Below the pieces are notes generated by a model that saw only the letters and a list, made by a program, of their open reading frames with translations, did not search any database and was not told where the DNA came from. The position numbers and the translations under genes are program-made. Positions 1 through 9,868 of a DNA stretch of 64,000 nt are shown here, piece after piece. The DNA is from Peptostreptococcaceae bacterium VA2. Its GTDB lineage: Bacteria > Bacillota > Clostridia > Peptostreptococcales > Peptostreptococcaceae. Each line of letters starts with the position of its first letter. Within the stretch, counting starts at the first letter, position 1. The stretch covers positions 1,364,001 to 1,428,000 of the forward strand of contig JMMB01000007.1 in assembly GCA_000686145.1 (NCBI GenBank). Reading direction: 5' to 3'.

Positions 1-2406
1 GCTATAGAATATACATATAAAAATATCGATAAATATGACTATATATTTTGGATTAATTCAGAAAATAATATAACTTTATTTAATGACTATATATCTATTG
101 GAAGAAAACTAGATATTATAGATGAGAGTAATAAAAATCAAGAATTGCATATAAAAGAAGTAGATAAATGGCTAAGCTTAAATAATAGGTGGCTTTTAGT
201 ATTTGATAACTGTGAAGATTATGATCAAGTATATAATTATATTCCTAGAGGAGGTAAAGGAGATATAATAATTACAGCCCAAAATCCTAACTGGAATAAT
301 TTAAATAAATCGATAAAAGTAGAATTATTTACTGAAGATGAATCTGTTGATTTTTTTAAAAAGAAAATAGATATGGAAATCATAGATGATATAAAAATAC
401 TTTCTGATAAGTTAGGATACTTGCCATTAGCATTGAATCAAGCAGCATCATATATAGAGGAAACAGGGATAAATGTAAAAGATTATATAAAATTATATGA
501 TGAATATAATTTACGTATATTTGAAAAAAGCTACAATAAAGAAGAGTATTCTCATACTGTAAAATCAGTGTGGAAAATTAGTTTAGATAAAATTAAAGAG
601 AAGTCTGAAATAGCAACATATGTAATGAAATTATTAGGATTATTTTCTAATACAAAAATACCGAAAAGCTTGATAGAAAATAATTTAGAAAAATTATCAG
701 ATGTACTTACAAAAAAGATTGATTTGTTAGAGCTAAATGAAGTTATCTCAATATTAAATAGGTATGCATTAATTAATGTGGATAGAGAATACTATTCTAT
801 GCACTGTATAATACAAATGGTAATTAGAAATGAACTTAAAGAAAAAAATGAAATTACTGAATATACCGATAGATTATCAATGTATTTTTATGATATATTA
901 CCAAATCATATTGATCAGCTAAATAATTCATTAAAAATAGAAGATTTAATACCACATGTAAATTTTATTATAAATAGTATAGAGACTCCTAATGAAATAT
1001 ATATGGAACTAAGATATAAGTTTGGAGTAATGTTAAGGACTAATGCACAGTACAATGATGCAAAATCATTACTTCAAGAATCATTAGAATTAATAGAAAT
1101 ATTAAATAAAGAATATGAATATAAAGATATAAATAATTTAATAAATACTAAGAACCTTCTGGCAGGTATTTTGAAAGATATTGGTGAACTAGATAATGCA
1201 CTAAACTATTATTTTGAAATACAAGAAATTATAAAATATGATTGTAGCTCAAATGGTGTCATGGGAACTATTAATAATAATATAGGTTTAATTTATAAAG
1301 ATAAGGGAAAATATGAGAGGGCTAAAATATACTTTGAAGAAGCTATAAAATATTATACTTACGAAGAAAAGAATGTAAAAAGAAATTTAGCTACAACATT
1401 AACAAATTTATCCGATGTAAATCTTAAATTAGGAAAATATAGTGACGCTATAGAAAATATAGACAAGTCTTTAGATATTATTTCTATAGAATATGGAGTT
1501 AATAACTTACAATATGGACGTGCGCTAAATAATAAAGCAAATATATTGATGGAAAAAGGGAAATATCAACAAGCTATAGACCTTTATGAAGAAGCAATAG
1601 AAATAGATAAAGGAATTTATGGGAGTAATAATCCAGAAATATTGACTAAGCAAAGTAATCTTATTCTATGTAAATGCGGTTTAACGGGTAGTAAGTGTAG
1701 CAATCTAGAAAATGAATTAAAAGATATAATCTCTAGAAATATAGATATATTTGGAGAAAGTCATATAGCGGTTGCAAAAAGTCTATATGCGTTATCAGAT
1801 ATTTATATTATTCAAGGTAGGTATGATGAAGCATTTAAGAGTTTAATGGAAATTAAAGATAAGTATATTAAATATTATACAAAGTTCAACTATATAATAT
1901 CAGAATTAAATATGAGATTATCAAAATGTCTAATTAATATAGGTGGTGCTGATAATATAAACTTAGCTATAGATTTATACTCAGAAGTATTGGAGATAGA
2001 TAAAAATATAGAAGAGAGTGATAGGATAATGGATGATTTAGTAGACATTACTTCTGTGCTAGAGTCTGTAGATAATTATGATGCAGCTATAGATAATATT
2101 AAAAATATCATAGATTTTATTATTGATAAGTATGGTCAATTTTCTTCTGAATTAGGATATGTTTATTTATATTTAAGTTATTTACATTTACAATCTAAGA
2201 ACTATATAGATGCTATTGATTATTATAGCAAATATGAAGAGTGTAAAATAGACATTATAGAAAATGAATTTGACGATAAATTTCTAGGTTTATATAGCCT
2301 TATTACAAAATCAACTGCAGAAGATTTTATAAAAATTATAAGTGAGAATAAACTAGAACTAATTGAAGATGATAATAACTTGATAATTAAACAGGTATCA
2401 AAGTAA
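1..2406 (+). CDS. NB-ARC/TPR STAND-family protein (5' end outside window)
   Basis: The reading frame is open from base 1, so the gene starts upstream of the window; at least 801 residues are present. The visible part starts inside an NB-ARC ATPase domain: a FWINSE segment, then WLLVFDNCEDY, which is the Walker B strand. A winged-helix-like stretch follows, and from about residue 370 there are many tetratricopeptide repeats (for example GKYERAKIYFEEAIKYY and GKYQQAIDLYEEAIEID). The Walker A loop and any N-terminal effector lie outside. Proteins of this NB-ARC-TPR architecture act as signal-transducing STAND NTPases, several of them in antiphage defence or regulated cell death. A defence role is inferred from the neighbouring STAND nuclease and Septu pair. 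It ends 23 bp before the first att-like repeat. Confidence 0.85.
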   Translation, partial: AIEYTYKNIDKYDYIFWINSENNITLFNDYISIGRKLDIIDESNKNQELHIKEVDKWLSLNNRWLLVFDNCEDYDQVYNYIPRGGKGDIIITAQNPNWNNLNKSIKVELFTEDESVDFFKKKIDMEIIDDIKILSDKLGYLPLALNQAASYIEETGINVKDYIKLYDEYNLRIFEKSYNKEEYSHTVKSVWKISLDKIKEKSEIATYVMKLLGLFSNTKIPKSLIENNLEKLSDVLTKKIDLLELNEVISILNRYALINVDREYYSMHCIIQMVIRNELKEKNEITEYTDRLSMYFYDILPNHIDQLNNSLKIEDLIPHVNFIINSIETPNEIYMELRYKFGVMLRTNAQYNDAKSLLQESLELIEILNKEYEYKDINNLINTKNLLAGILKDIGELDNALNYYFEIQEIIKYDCSSNGVMGTINNNIGLIYKDKGKYERAKIYFEEAIKYYTYEEKNVKRNLATTLTNLSDVNLKLGKYSDAIENIDKSLDIISIEYGVNNLQYGRALNNKANILMEKGKYQQAIDLYEEAIEIDKGIYGSNNPEILTKQSNLILCKCGLTGSKCSNLENELKDIISRNIDIFGESHIAVAKSLYALSDIYIIQGRYDEAFKSLMEIKDKYIKYYTKFNYIISELNMRLSKCLINIGGADNINLAIDLYSEVLEIDKNIEESDRIMDDLVDITSVLESVDNYDAAIDNIKNIIDFIIDKYGQFSSELGYVYLYLSYLHLQSKNYIDAIDYYSKYEECKIDIIENEFDDKFLGLYSLITKSTAEDFIKIISENKLELIEDDNNLIIKQVSK

Positions 2407-2429
2407 TAGATTTAATAAGACCTTAAATA

Positions 2430-2472
2430 GTGGGTATGATTCCTGAGATTCGTCTCCACCATTGAAACCCAC
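2430..2472 (+). repeat. att-like repeat R1 (tmRNA 3'-end-like)
   Basis: This 43-bp element starts GTGGGT and ends ACCCAC (outer inverted repeat). It contains the shared core GATTCGTCTCCACCATTG. The GTGGG start and the CGTCTCCACCA end match the T-arm and acceptor end of Firmicutes tmRNA as I remember it. Five further copies are at 7594, 19513, 22262, 31424 and 33283, all in the same orientation. Identification as an integration site is inference. Confidence 0.7.
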
Positions 2473-2506
2473 TAAAAGATATTGGAAAGTTTCTAATATC
2501 TTTTTT
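2473..2506 (+). terminator. Intrinsic terminator after repeat R1
   Basis: AAAAGATATT and AATATCTTTTTT pair around a short loop and run into a T tract. It directly abuts R1, as a different terminator abuts each other full copy of the repeat. Confidence 0.8.
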
Positions 2507-2675
2507 TATTTGATAAATGTAAAGTGACATATAATTGAGGTAATATGGTAAAATAATTGTGTTATTTTAAGTATGAAATTGATTAATTGATACTAAATAT
2601 CATAGTTGTGATTTGTATTTAAAATAGATCATAAATCAGTAGATAAGTTTATACAAAATATTAGAAGGAGAGATT

Positions 2676-3431
2676 ATGTACGAAAAACATAGGGTATTTG
2701 AGGAAATTGAGAGTGAGAAAAAAATATGGAGATATATGGATATTTCTAAATTTTTAAGTTTATTAGAAGATAAAGCATTATTTTTTACCAGAGCAGATAG
2801 ATTCAATGATAAATTTGAAGGAAGTTATACTAAGGTTAATATAGAAGGGACACCTACTTCAGAATCATCGATTACAGATGAAGAGTATAAAAATTTGATT
2901 AATACACTAGTTCCATTTTCAAATATAAACAGAAAATTTAACTTTATAAACTGTTGGCACATTAATGAATATGAATCTGAAGCTATGTGGAATCTATACT
3001 CACAATCCTCTTATGCTATAGCAATACAAACTACATATGATAAACTTAAATTAAGTTTTAAGAATACACAGGAGAATGTGTACATAGGGAAAGTAAAATA
3101 TATTGATTATAATACTGAATATATACCTATAGGTAATGGATTTTACCCATATTTGCACAAAAGGACAAGTTTTAAACATGAGAGAGAATTAAGAGCATTA
3201 GTATCTAAATTTCCACATGTAAACGAAGGAGAAAGTATATTTAGCAAAGAAGTAGCTAAATATGGTATTAATATACCTATAGAAATAGATACACTTATAG
3301 AAAGTGTGTATGTATCACCCTTAGCGTCACAATGGTTTGTAGATTTAGTACAAAAGCTAATAGATAGATATGGCTATGATATAAGTGTTATAAACTCTAG
3401 ATTAAGTGAAGAACCTATATTCAATCTATAA
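2676..3431 (+). CDS. DUF2971 domain protein
   Basis: A 251-residue soluble protein. The N-terminus (KIWRYMDISKFLSLLEDKALFFTRADRFNDKFEGSY) is typical of DUF2971: a short helix followed by the FTRADRFNDKFEG signature. CWHINEYESEAMWNLYS follows in mid-protein and FKHERELRAL near residue 170. The family's biochemical function is unknown; members are common in defence islands and mobile elements. The start is well supported by AGAAGGAGAG seven bases before the ATG. It lies between repeats R1 and R2 together with the large STAND protein, 179 bp upstream of it, so they probably travel as one module. Confidence 0.85.
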   Translation: MYEKHRVFEEIESEKKIWRYMDISKFLSLLEDKALFFTRADRFNDKFEGSYTKVNIEGTPTSESSITDEEYKNLINTLVPFSNINRKFNFINCWHINEYESEAMWNLYSQSSYAIAIQTTYDKLKLSFKNTQENVYIGKVKYIDYNTEYIPIGNGFYPYLHKRTSFKHERELRALVSKFPHVNEGESIFSKEVAKYGINIPIEIDTLIESVYVSPLASQWFVDLVQKLIDRYGYDISVINSRLSEEPIFNL

Positions 3432-3610
3432 GCATTATATAATAAGTAAAATTATAAGAAGTGTAGTATTGCATATGATTGAATTAGATATATGAAAATA
3501 CAAATGAAGATTTTATATAATTTATTTAATATCCTTAGACATATTAAAAATTTCAGGGAGTATAAATAGACAGATATAAAAAGCATAATTATTAATTAGG
3601 GGGATCTAAT

Positions 3611-6600
3611 TTGGTAAAAAAGAAAGCAAATGAAACGAGTATTAAAGATATAGAAGTAAAAAGGACAGGGGGACAAATTGCACTTAGGGGGTTTAGTTAT
3701 CAGTTAATATATTCATGTTATATAGCTTTGAAATTTTTAAGTAATGATAGTGAAAGCATACGTTTTGAAGGAATAGAAGATGTAGATTTGTATAAATCAA
3801 CCTTGCAAAATAGCGAGGAAATAAATCACATACAATTAAAATATTCATTAGGAAAACAAAGTGCAGATTTTTTTGATGGAATTTTAAAGAATTATTTAGA
3901 GGTATACTTAGCAGAGGATAATAATAATCGTAAATTTACATTAATATATGATGCACAGATATCTAAAGGGAATCTAAGCAAATTAATAGATAAAAAACTA
4001 GATGATAATTCAAGAAAATATTGGATTAAGAAAGTTGAAAAAATTAAAAGTGAAAATAGCTACTGGAACTGGAACAACTTTGATTTTGACGAATTTTATA
4101 ATAAGCTAGAATTTGAGAATTTAAGAAAAGATGATATTATCAATGAAATAGATAAATTAAATATACAACGATTTAATTTATTAAATAGTAATGAAGAACT
4201 ATTTAGAAACTCATTATTTTACAATATATTTCATATGGCTCAAGAAAGAAAAAGTATTACTAAATCTAGTTTGCAAAAAATAATACAAGATACTATGGAT
4301 GATATTTCAAAAGGAAATAAAAATCCTTCATATAAATGGATAGACAAAATTGATTTTAATACAATTCCAATAAATCATAATGAAGATTATTTTGAAGGTA
4401 AGAAAGCAACTCCATCGGATATAATTGGTGGATTACCAATAACACGTCAAGAATTAGAGAAAAATATAAAGAATTCAATTATAAAAAATAATATAACAGT
4501 AATAAAGTCATCAAGTGGACAAGGAAAGACTACACTAGCCTGGAAAGTGGCGTATGAACTAAGCAATGAATACTCAATATACAAAATTAACTGGTGTAAG
4601 GAGAGTAAAGAAATTGAAAATATAGTTGAGTATTTTAATTCAAGATTAAAAATAGGTGAAAAAATACTTATTGTTATAGATAATTTAGATGAAGAAGTAA
4701 AAGAATGGAATAAATTAGCTCAGAAATTAGCTGAAAAAATAGCAATGAGTTATAGAATATTAATAACTACTAGAGAAGAAGATTGGTATGCGTTATCTGG
4801 TGATCAAAGTAATCTGGGAAGATTAGAGATAATAGATGTTTTCATAGATTACAAACAAGCTGAAGAAATCTATTTAAATCTCAAGTCAAAAAACAAGGTG
4901 CATAATAGTGTTACAAATTGGCAAAGTGCATGGGAAAAAGTTGAAAATAGAAAAGTTCTAATTGAATATGTGTATTTACTAACTCATGGTGAGATGATTG
5001 AAGATAGAATATCGAACCAATTAAAAAAAATTAGTAATAGTATATCTGGTAATATAAAATGTGAAATATTAAGGCAAATATCATTATCAGATGTAATCGG
5101 AATAAAATTAAGAAGTGACAAGTTTATAAAGAACTTATCGATTTTATATCCAGCAGTTGATTTGAATGAAATAATGAGAAGTATAGAAAATGAATATTTT
5201 ATAAAGTTAAATAAATCTATAGATTATATAGAAGGTCTACACCCTATTAGGTCAAAATATATTTTAGATTATCTGAGTAAATACCAGTGTATAGAAAATA
5301 CACTATTTAAGATATTAGATGTAGTGGATGAATTATATGTTAGTAGAATATATTCTCAAATACCTATTTATATAGGTGAGGATAAAGATGATTTTTATAG
5401 TAATTTAGTTGAGTTAGATTGTAAAAAATCATATAAATATATGATAAATGCAATTCATGGAATTTTTTCAGGATCTATATATCAATATTATGTAAAACAA
5501 AAGAAGGTATTTGATGATGTTAATCAACATGCTGGACTACTACCTTTTTTAACTGAGATAAACCCATGGAATAGTAAAGAGTTTGGAAGTGAAGTAAAAC
5601 CAATATCTGAGATTAATAAAATTTTACCTAATAGTGAAAATATAATTTATTTATTAAAACTGGTTAATAATATAGAAAAGCATGATATCAAGAAATCAGA
5701 TTATTACATATATGCATATTATTTATTTAGAAGTTTAAAAGGACAAGAAATGAAAAGAAATAAATTATATTTTTCAGATTTAGTAAATTGGTTAAGAAGA
5801 ATTGATAAGAAATTTAATATAATTAGTAATATAGATTTTGATTATAGATGGGAATGTAAAGGTGAATGGAGTTTTAGTGATTTATCAAAATTGATGTATA
5901 TGTATAATAATTTGTCAAAGGATAAATATATAGATTTTATAAATAGGCACAAAAAAGAAATTTTTAGTTATCTAAGGATAAATACTGATACAGATAAATT
6001 ATTTGAAAAAGATAATAACATATATATAGAGTATACCTTATTACCTCAAAATATTATAAATGCTAATAATGAGAGTGTAAAAAGAATAGAAAAAATCTGT
6101 GAATTTCTTCCTATATACGAAGTTTATAATACTAAATCAATAAAGCCTAATTTAGATATACTTAATTATATAAATATTCCTGATGATTCAATTAAGAATA
6201 TGCCACTAAAAAAAGTGATTTTAAGCTTTAATGTAGATTTAAATGTATTATGGAATAAAAGTATTTTATCTCAGTATGAGTTTCAATCAATTTATGACTG
6301 GCAAAATTATTGGGTTAATATCAGGATTAAGATTGTTGAATTCCTAAAATTAAATGTTAGTGTACTTGAAAAAAAATTAAAGTTAAAAGATATAAGTCAA
6401 GATACAATAGATAAAATAAATAAAATGACTCAGGTTATTGGAAGCATGCTAAATACTGAGATTTTATTTCCATTAGAAGAGAGACCTTTTGATAATAGAT
6501 GTAAAGTAAACGGGCCTACAAGTAAAATGAAAAATAAATATTTTGAATCATTAAAAAACTATTTGAGGCAATATATTAATATTATAGCGAAAAATAATAG

Positions 6601-7546
6601 TGATAATTTATGTAATATAGCCTTTATTAACTTGAAAAATTGTGCACATGAATTAAATATTATGCAAAATAATTTTAATGAGATTTGTAAAGATACTGTT
6701 AAATATTTTGATATTAGGGAACTTGAAGAAAATGAAATTAGGTGGATAAATAAGCTTACTACATTAAATGAATATTATTTAGAAAATAAACCAAGTAAAT
6801 TCTTTAATAGAGAAGATGTAAATATATATATAGAGAAAAAGCAAAACTACTTATTACAAAATACACGTAGTATTTTAGAAAAAGTTAATCATGATTATAG
6901 TTTTGAGATTATTAAACCTAAAAAAATAATTTATGAAAATGATTTTAAAATATTGCCTATAGGAATAAGAAATTTTAATTTTAATAATGAAAATGATTCA
7001 ATAAATTTAATTCAAAGTCTTATTGAACTTGATGAAATAGAATTAGAATATATACTTATTATTATAGTTAACTCAGATGGTAGAGCTCTTCCTAATGGAA
7101 TTAGGATTAATACGAATTTATTTACGGAGATGACTATATATATTGAAAGCGGATTTGCTAATGAAATAAGTACAAAGCCTTTACCGTATACAATAACGAA
7201 TGAACATACAGTATGCTTAGAGGAAGACATAGAAATAGTTGATAAATCAAATAATAATACAACAGATATAGATTTATTTTTACTATATTTATGGGAGTAT
7301 TCTAGATATAAAAATATAATAAATGAAGTTATTTCGTATAATGAGGAAGTAATACATTTAACAAAAAAGATGAATCATATAAAAATCAGTATTATAGAAT
7401 TTTTAAATTCTATAATTAAAACATGTGAATTTTATGATACGGATATATTAGTGAAATTAAAAGAAGATATAGTAGATGGTGATATGGAGTTTAACAATAA
7501 TGAGCTAAATTATTATATAAATAAATTTTGCGTTACACAATATTGA
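3611..7546 (+). CDS. Large DUF4297-like nuclease / STAND NTPase, probable antiphage protein
   Basis: A 1311-residue protein. Residues ~15-230 (GGQIALRGFSYQLIYS, then EDVDLY and HIQLKYS) resemble DUF4297, the Cap4/Avs-type restriction-nuclease fold with a D/QxK centre. A P-loop NTPase follows, with Walker A SSGQGKTT (Lys306) and Walker B ILIVIDNLDEE (Asp357). The last ~700 residues are alpha-helical with no match I recognise; by analogy they would sense a phage ligand. The layout of nuclease, STAND NTPase and long C-terminal sensor matches Avs-like systems, in which ligand binding drives oligomerisation and DNA cleavage. The start is TTG, with AGGGGG nine bases upstream. The assignment to antiphage defence is inference from architecture and island context. 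Confidence 0.75.
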   Translation: MVKKKANETSIKDIEVKRTGGQIALRGFSYQLIYSCYIALKFLSNDSESIRFEGIEDVDLYKSTLQNSEEINHIQLKYSLGKQSADFFDGILKNYLEVYLAEDNNNRKFTLIYDAQISKGNLSKLIDKKLDDNSRKYWIKKVEKIKSENSYWNWNNFDFDEFYNKLEFENLRKDDIINEIDKLNIQRFNLLNSNEELFRNSLFYNIFHMAQERKSITKSSLQKIIQDTMDDISKGNKNPSYKWIDKIDFNTIPINHNEDYFEGKKATPSDIIGGLPITRQELEKNIKNSIIKNNITVIKSSSGQGKTTLAWKVAYELSNEYSIYKINWCKESKEIENIVEYFNSRLKIGEKILIVIDNLDEEVKEWNKLAQKLAEKIAMSYRILITTREEDWYALSGDQSNLGRLEIIDVFIDYKQAEEIYLNLKSKNKVHNSVTNWQSAWEKVENRKVLIEYVYLLTHGEMIEDRISNQLKKISNSISGNIKCEILRQISLSDVIGIKLRSDKFIKNLSILYPAVDLNEIMRSIENEYFIKLNKSIDYIEGLHPIRSKYILDYLSKYQCIENTLFKILDVVDELYVSRIYSQIPIYIGEDKDDFYSNLVELDCKKSYKYMINAIHGIFSGSIYQYYVKQKKVFDDVNQHAGLLPFLTEINPWNSKEFGSEVKPISEINKILPNSENIIYLLKLVNNIEKHDIKKSDYYIYAYYLFRSLKGQEMKRNKLYFSDLVNWLRRIDKKFNIISNIDFDYRWECKGEWSFSDLSKLMYMYNNLSKDKYIDFINRHKKEIFSYLRINTDTDKLFEKDNNIYIEYTLLPQNIINANNESVKRIEKICEFLPIYEVYNTKSIKPNLDILNYINIPDDSIKNMPLKKVILSFNVDLNVLWNKSILSQYEFQSIYDWQNYWVNIRIKIVEFLKLNVSVLEKKLKLKDISQDTIDKINKMTQVIGSMLNTEILFPLEERPFDNRCKVNGPTSKMKNKYFESLKNYLRQYINIIAKNNSDNLCNIAFINLKNCAHELNIMQNNFNEICKDTVKYFDIRELEENEIRWINKLTTLNEYYLENKPSKFFNREDVNIYIEKKQNYLLQNTRSILEKVNHDYSFEIIKPKKIIYENDFKILPIGIRNFNFNNENDSINLIQSLIELDEIELEYILIIIVNSDGRALPNGIRINTNLFTEMTIYIESGFANEISTKPLPYTITNEHTVCLEEDIEIVDKSNNNTTDIDLFLLYLWEYSRYKNIINEVISYNEEVIHLTKKMNHIKISIIEFLNSIIKTCEFYDTDILVKLKEDIVDGDMEFNNNELNYYINKFCVTQY

Positions 7547-7593
7547 TATAATATATGGATAAGAAACTACATATTATTAAAATGAAATTAATT

Positions 7594-7636
7594 GTGGATG
7601 TGATTCCTGTGATTAATCTTCAACATTGAAACCTAC
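7594..7636 (+). repeat. att-like repeat R2
   Basis: This is the most divergent of the six main copies. It starts GTGGATGTGATTCCT, has GATTAATCTTCAACATTG at the core and ends AAACCTAC. It lies 48 bp after the STAND gene stop. Length (43 bp) and the order of conserved blocks match R1 and R6, so it looks like an older, degraded site. Confidence 0.6.
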
Positions 7637-7766
7637 AAAAAATTATGGAAATAAGTGTTTACTAAAATATTCTGTTTTGTAGGAACTTTATTAAATTGTA
7701 AATTCTGCTATAATTTAATTAACAATTGTTATAAACTGATTATTAAAAAATTAGGGGCGATTTTAA

Positions 7767-8477
7767 ATGAATATCTGGAATATAAAAGAAAGTGAACATT
7801 ATACATTTCATTATCATAAAAATTCAATAGCTGAAAATATGATAGATAACATAATAGAACAACAAGAATATTGCTTTAATCATATATCAAGAGTATTAGA
7901 TATAGATTTTAATACAAAGATTAATTATTATTTATGTAATTCCTCAGAAGAAGTAGGCTCTTTATATGGAGATAATGAGCCATGCAATGCTTTTGCAAGA
8001 AAACCTAATGAAATATTTGCGGTTTTTAATGAAGAAGTACAATGTATTGGTTATCATGAGGATTCACATATTCTTTCTTATTCAATTTCAACACCCCCAC
8101 AAGTATTTATAAGAGAAGGACTAGCAATGTACTTCGATAAACACCATTGGGGTATTAGTAATTCAAATTGGGTATCTTATTTCATTGAGAGTGAGAAGTA
8201 TATAAATATATCTAATTTGATTTCAAATGAGGAATTTTATAAAAATCCATGGAATATAACGTATCCAATAGCTGGAGCGTTTACAGATTATATTATAACA
8301 ACGTATGGAATAGAGAAGTACAGAGAATTCTATAAGGTTATAGATGCTGATTTTAGAGTTTGCTTCTATAATGTATTTGGGATAGATATAGATGAATTTG
8401 AAATTGATTTTATAAAATACATAAAGAGCTTGAAAACTAATAAAGAATTATTTGCTTTATTAGAAACGTTAATGTAA
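7767..8477 (+). CDS. Gluzincin-type zinc metallopeptidase-like protein
   Basis: A 236-residue protein with no signal peptide or membrane segment. It contains HEDSH (His97, Glu98, His101), which fits the HExxH zinc motif, and REGLAMYFD sixteen residues on, where Glu117 fits the third zinc ligand of the MA clan. The family is probably a peptidase-MA-like/DUF group; the substrate is unknown. The start is supported by TAGGGGCGA 11 bases before the ATG. It opens the module between R2 and R3. Its last codons and terminator are repeated at 10463-10623, downstream of the Septu pair. Confidence 0.7.
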   Translation: MNIWNIKESEHYTFHYHKNSIAENMIDNIIEQQEYCFNHISRVLDIDFNTKINYYLCNSSEEVGSLYGDNEPCNAFARKPNEIFAVFNEEVQCIGYHEDSHILSYSISTPPQVFIREGLAMYFDKHHWGISNSNWVSYFIESEKYINISNLISNEEFYKNPWNITYPIAGAFTDYIITTYGIEKYREFYKVIDADFRVCFYNVFGIDIDEFEIDFIKYIKSLKTNKELFALLETLM

Positions 8478-8608
8478 TTTTAATAATTAGGGTATCTAGT
8501 GAAAAATTAGATGCCCTTTTTAGTGTTCAAAAAAAACATCTATTTTATTGGATACCTTTAAAGAATTGTGTTCACTTAATCTATTAAATATAAATTTTGT
8601 GATATAAT
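8446..8608 (+). repeat. Left copy of ~160-bp direct repeat flanking the Septu pair
   Basis: The block covers the 3' end of the metallopeptidase gene, its terminator (8490-8521) and a GATATAAT -10-like box. It recurs with about 80% identity at 10463-10623, so ptuA-ptuB lies between two direct copies, as expected for insertion or excision of the pair by homologous recombination. Confidence 0.8.
8490..8522 (+). terminator. Terminator after the metallopeptidase gene
   Basis: GGGTATCTA pairs with TTAGATGCCC and is followed by TTTTT. It is repeated in the right-hand direct repeat. Confidence 0.75.
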
Positions 8609-8644
8609 CAAGATATAAAATGTATACAAAGGATGTGTAGATTA

Positions 8645-9868
8645 TTGAAATTAAAAAGTATAAAATTCAACAATCATAAGATTTTAGGAAATCTTGAAGT
8701 TGGTTTTTTAAATAAAGATAAAGAAATTTTAAATACAGTAGTTATAATTGGTGAAAATGGAGCAGGGAAAACAACTTTATTAAAAAGTATATATGAACAA
8801 ATGGATTGGAATCTTAAAAAAAATCAAAAAATAGATCTCAAAATAGATATACAAGCAAGCAAAGAAGAAGTAAAACTAATAGCAGAAACTAAGTGTATGA
8901 ATAGCGAGTCAATGTGGAATGACACAAAAAATAAATTATATGTTAATGAATTTCTAGATGATGTTAAATGTGGAAATAGCCTTAGTTTTGAAGGTGAAAA
9001 TAAATCAAAAGTTATTTATATGCCAACAGAAATAAATTTTAATAACTTAAATAGAGTAGATAGAACTTTTAAGTACGGATATAGTTTTTTAAATGAAATA
9101 AATCAAAACATAGCAAGTGATTTACCATCAGCTATAGCCAATGCTATAAACACTGAGGTATTTAAAAATGAAGATTTACCACCAAAAGATAGTATAAAAA
9201 AGATATGTAATGATATAAACTCTATATTTGAATGTATGAATATAGGTGTAAAATTTATTGGATTATCTAAAGATGAAGATACAAAACCTTTATTCAAAGA
9301 TAGTATAGGAAACGAATTTGATATAGAAGGTTTATCATCTGGAGAAAAACAATTATTCATAAGAGCATTATCTCTAAAATTTTTAAATGCTAACAACTCT
9401 ATAATACTTATAGACGAGCCTGAAATATCACTACATCCACAGTGGCAAAGAAAGATAATAAAAGTATATGAAAATATAGGACAAGACAATCAATTAATAA
9501 TAGCTACTCATTCTCCTCATGTTGTTGCAGATATAAAATCAGAACAACTAAGAGTTATAAGAAAAGATGAAAATGGAGTAAGCATAGTTCCTAATGAACA
9601 AATAGAAGAAACATATTTTCAAACATCTGAATCTATACTTAAATATACTATGGGATTAGAAAATACGAGAAGTGATGAAGGGCAAGAAAAGTTTAATAAA
9701 TTAAAAACTTTACTAAAACAAGATTTATATGATAATGAAGAATTTATAGATATATACAACTATCTAAAAAGTTACTTAGGTGAATTTGATAAAGATCTTA
9801 TTGCTATAGATATGGAAAAAGCTAGAAGAAAAAGAAAGAAGGAAAGAGAAGATGCTAAAGGTAGATAA
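8645..9868 (+). CDS. ptuA: Septu-like ATPase PtuA
   Basis: A 407-residue ABC/OLD-type ATPase: Walker A IGENGAGKTTLL (Lys42), signature LSSGEKQLFIRAL, Walker B SIILIDEPEISLHPQWQ and switch ATHSPHV. Its 3' end overlaps the HNH gene by 17 bp, the usual Septu arrangement. PtuA assembles with PtuB, and the complex degrades DNA during phage infection. I prefer the TTG start at 8645 because the ATG at 8633 touches the AAAGG Shine-Dalgarno sequence; starting at 8633 would add four residues. A TATAAT box at 8603 gives a likely promoter. It is of typical length for the family and looks intact. Confidence 0.85.
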   Translation: MKLKSIKFNNHKILGNLEVGFLNKDKEILNTVVIIGENGAGKTTLLKSIYEQMDWNLKKNQKIDLKIDIQASKEEVKLIAETKCMNSESMWNDTKNKLYVNEFLDDVKCGNSLSFEGENKSKVIYMPTEINFNNLNRVDRTFKYGYSFLNEINQNIASDLPSAIANAINTEVFKNEDLPPKDSIKKICNDINSIFECMNIGVKFIGLSKDEDTKPLFKDSIGNEFDIEGLSSGEKQLFIRALSLKFLNANNSIILIDEPEISLHPQWQRKIIKVYENIGQDNQLIIATHSPHVVADIKSEQLRVIRKDENGVSIVPNEQIEETYFQTSESILKYTMGLENTRSDEGQEKFNKLKTLLKQDLYDNEEFIDIYNYLKSYLGEFDKDLIAIDMEKARRKRKKEREDAKGR

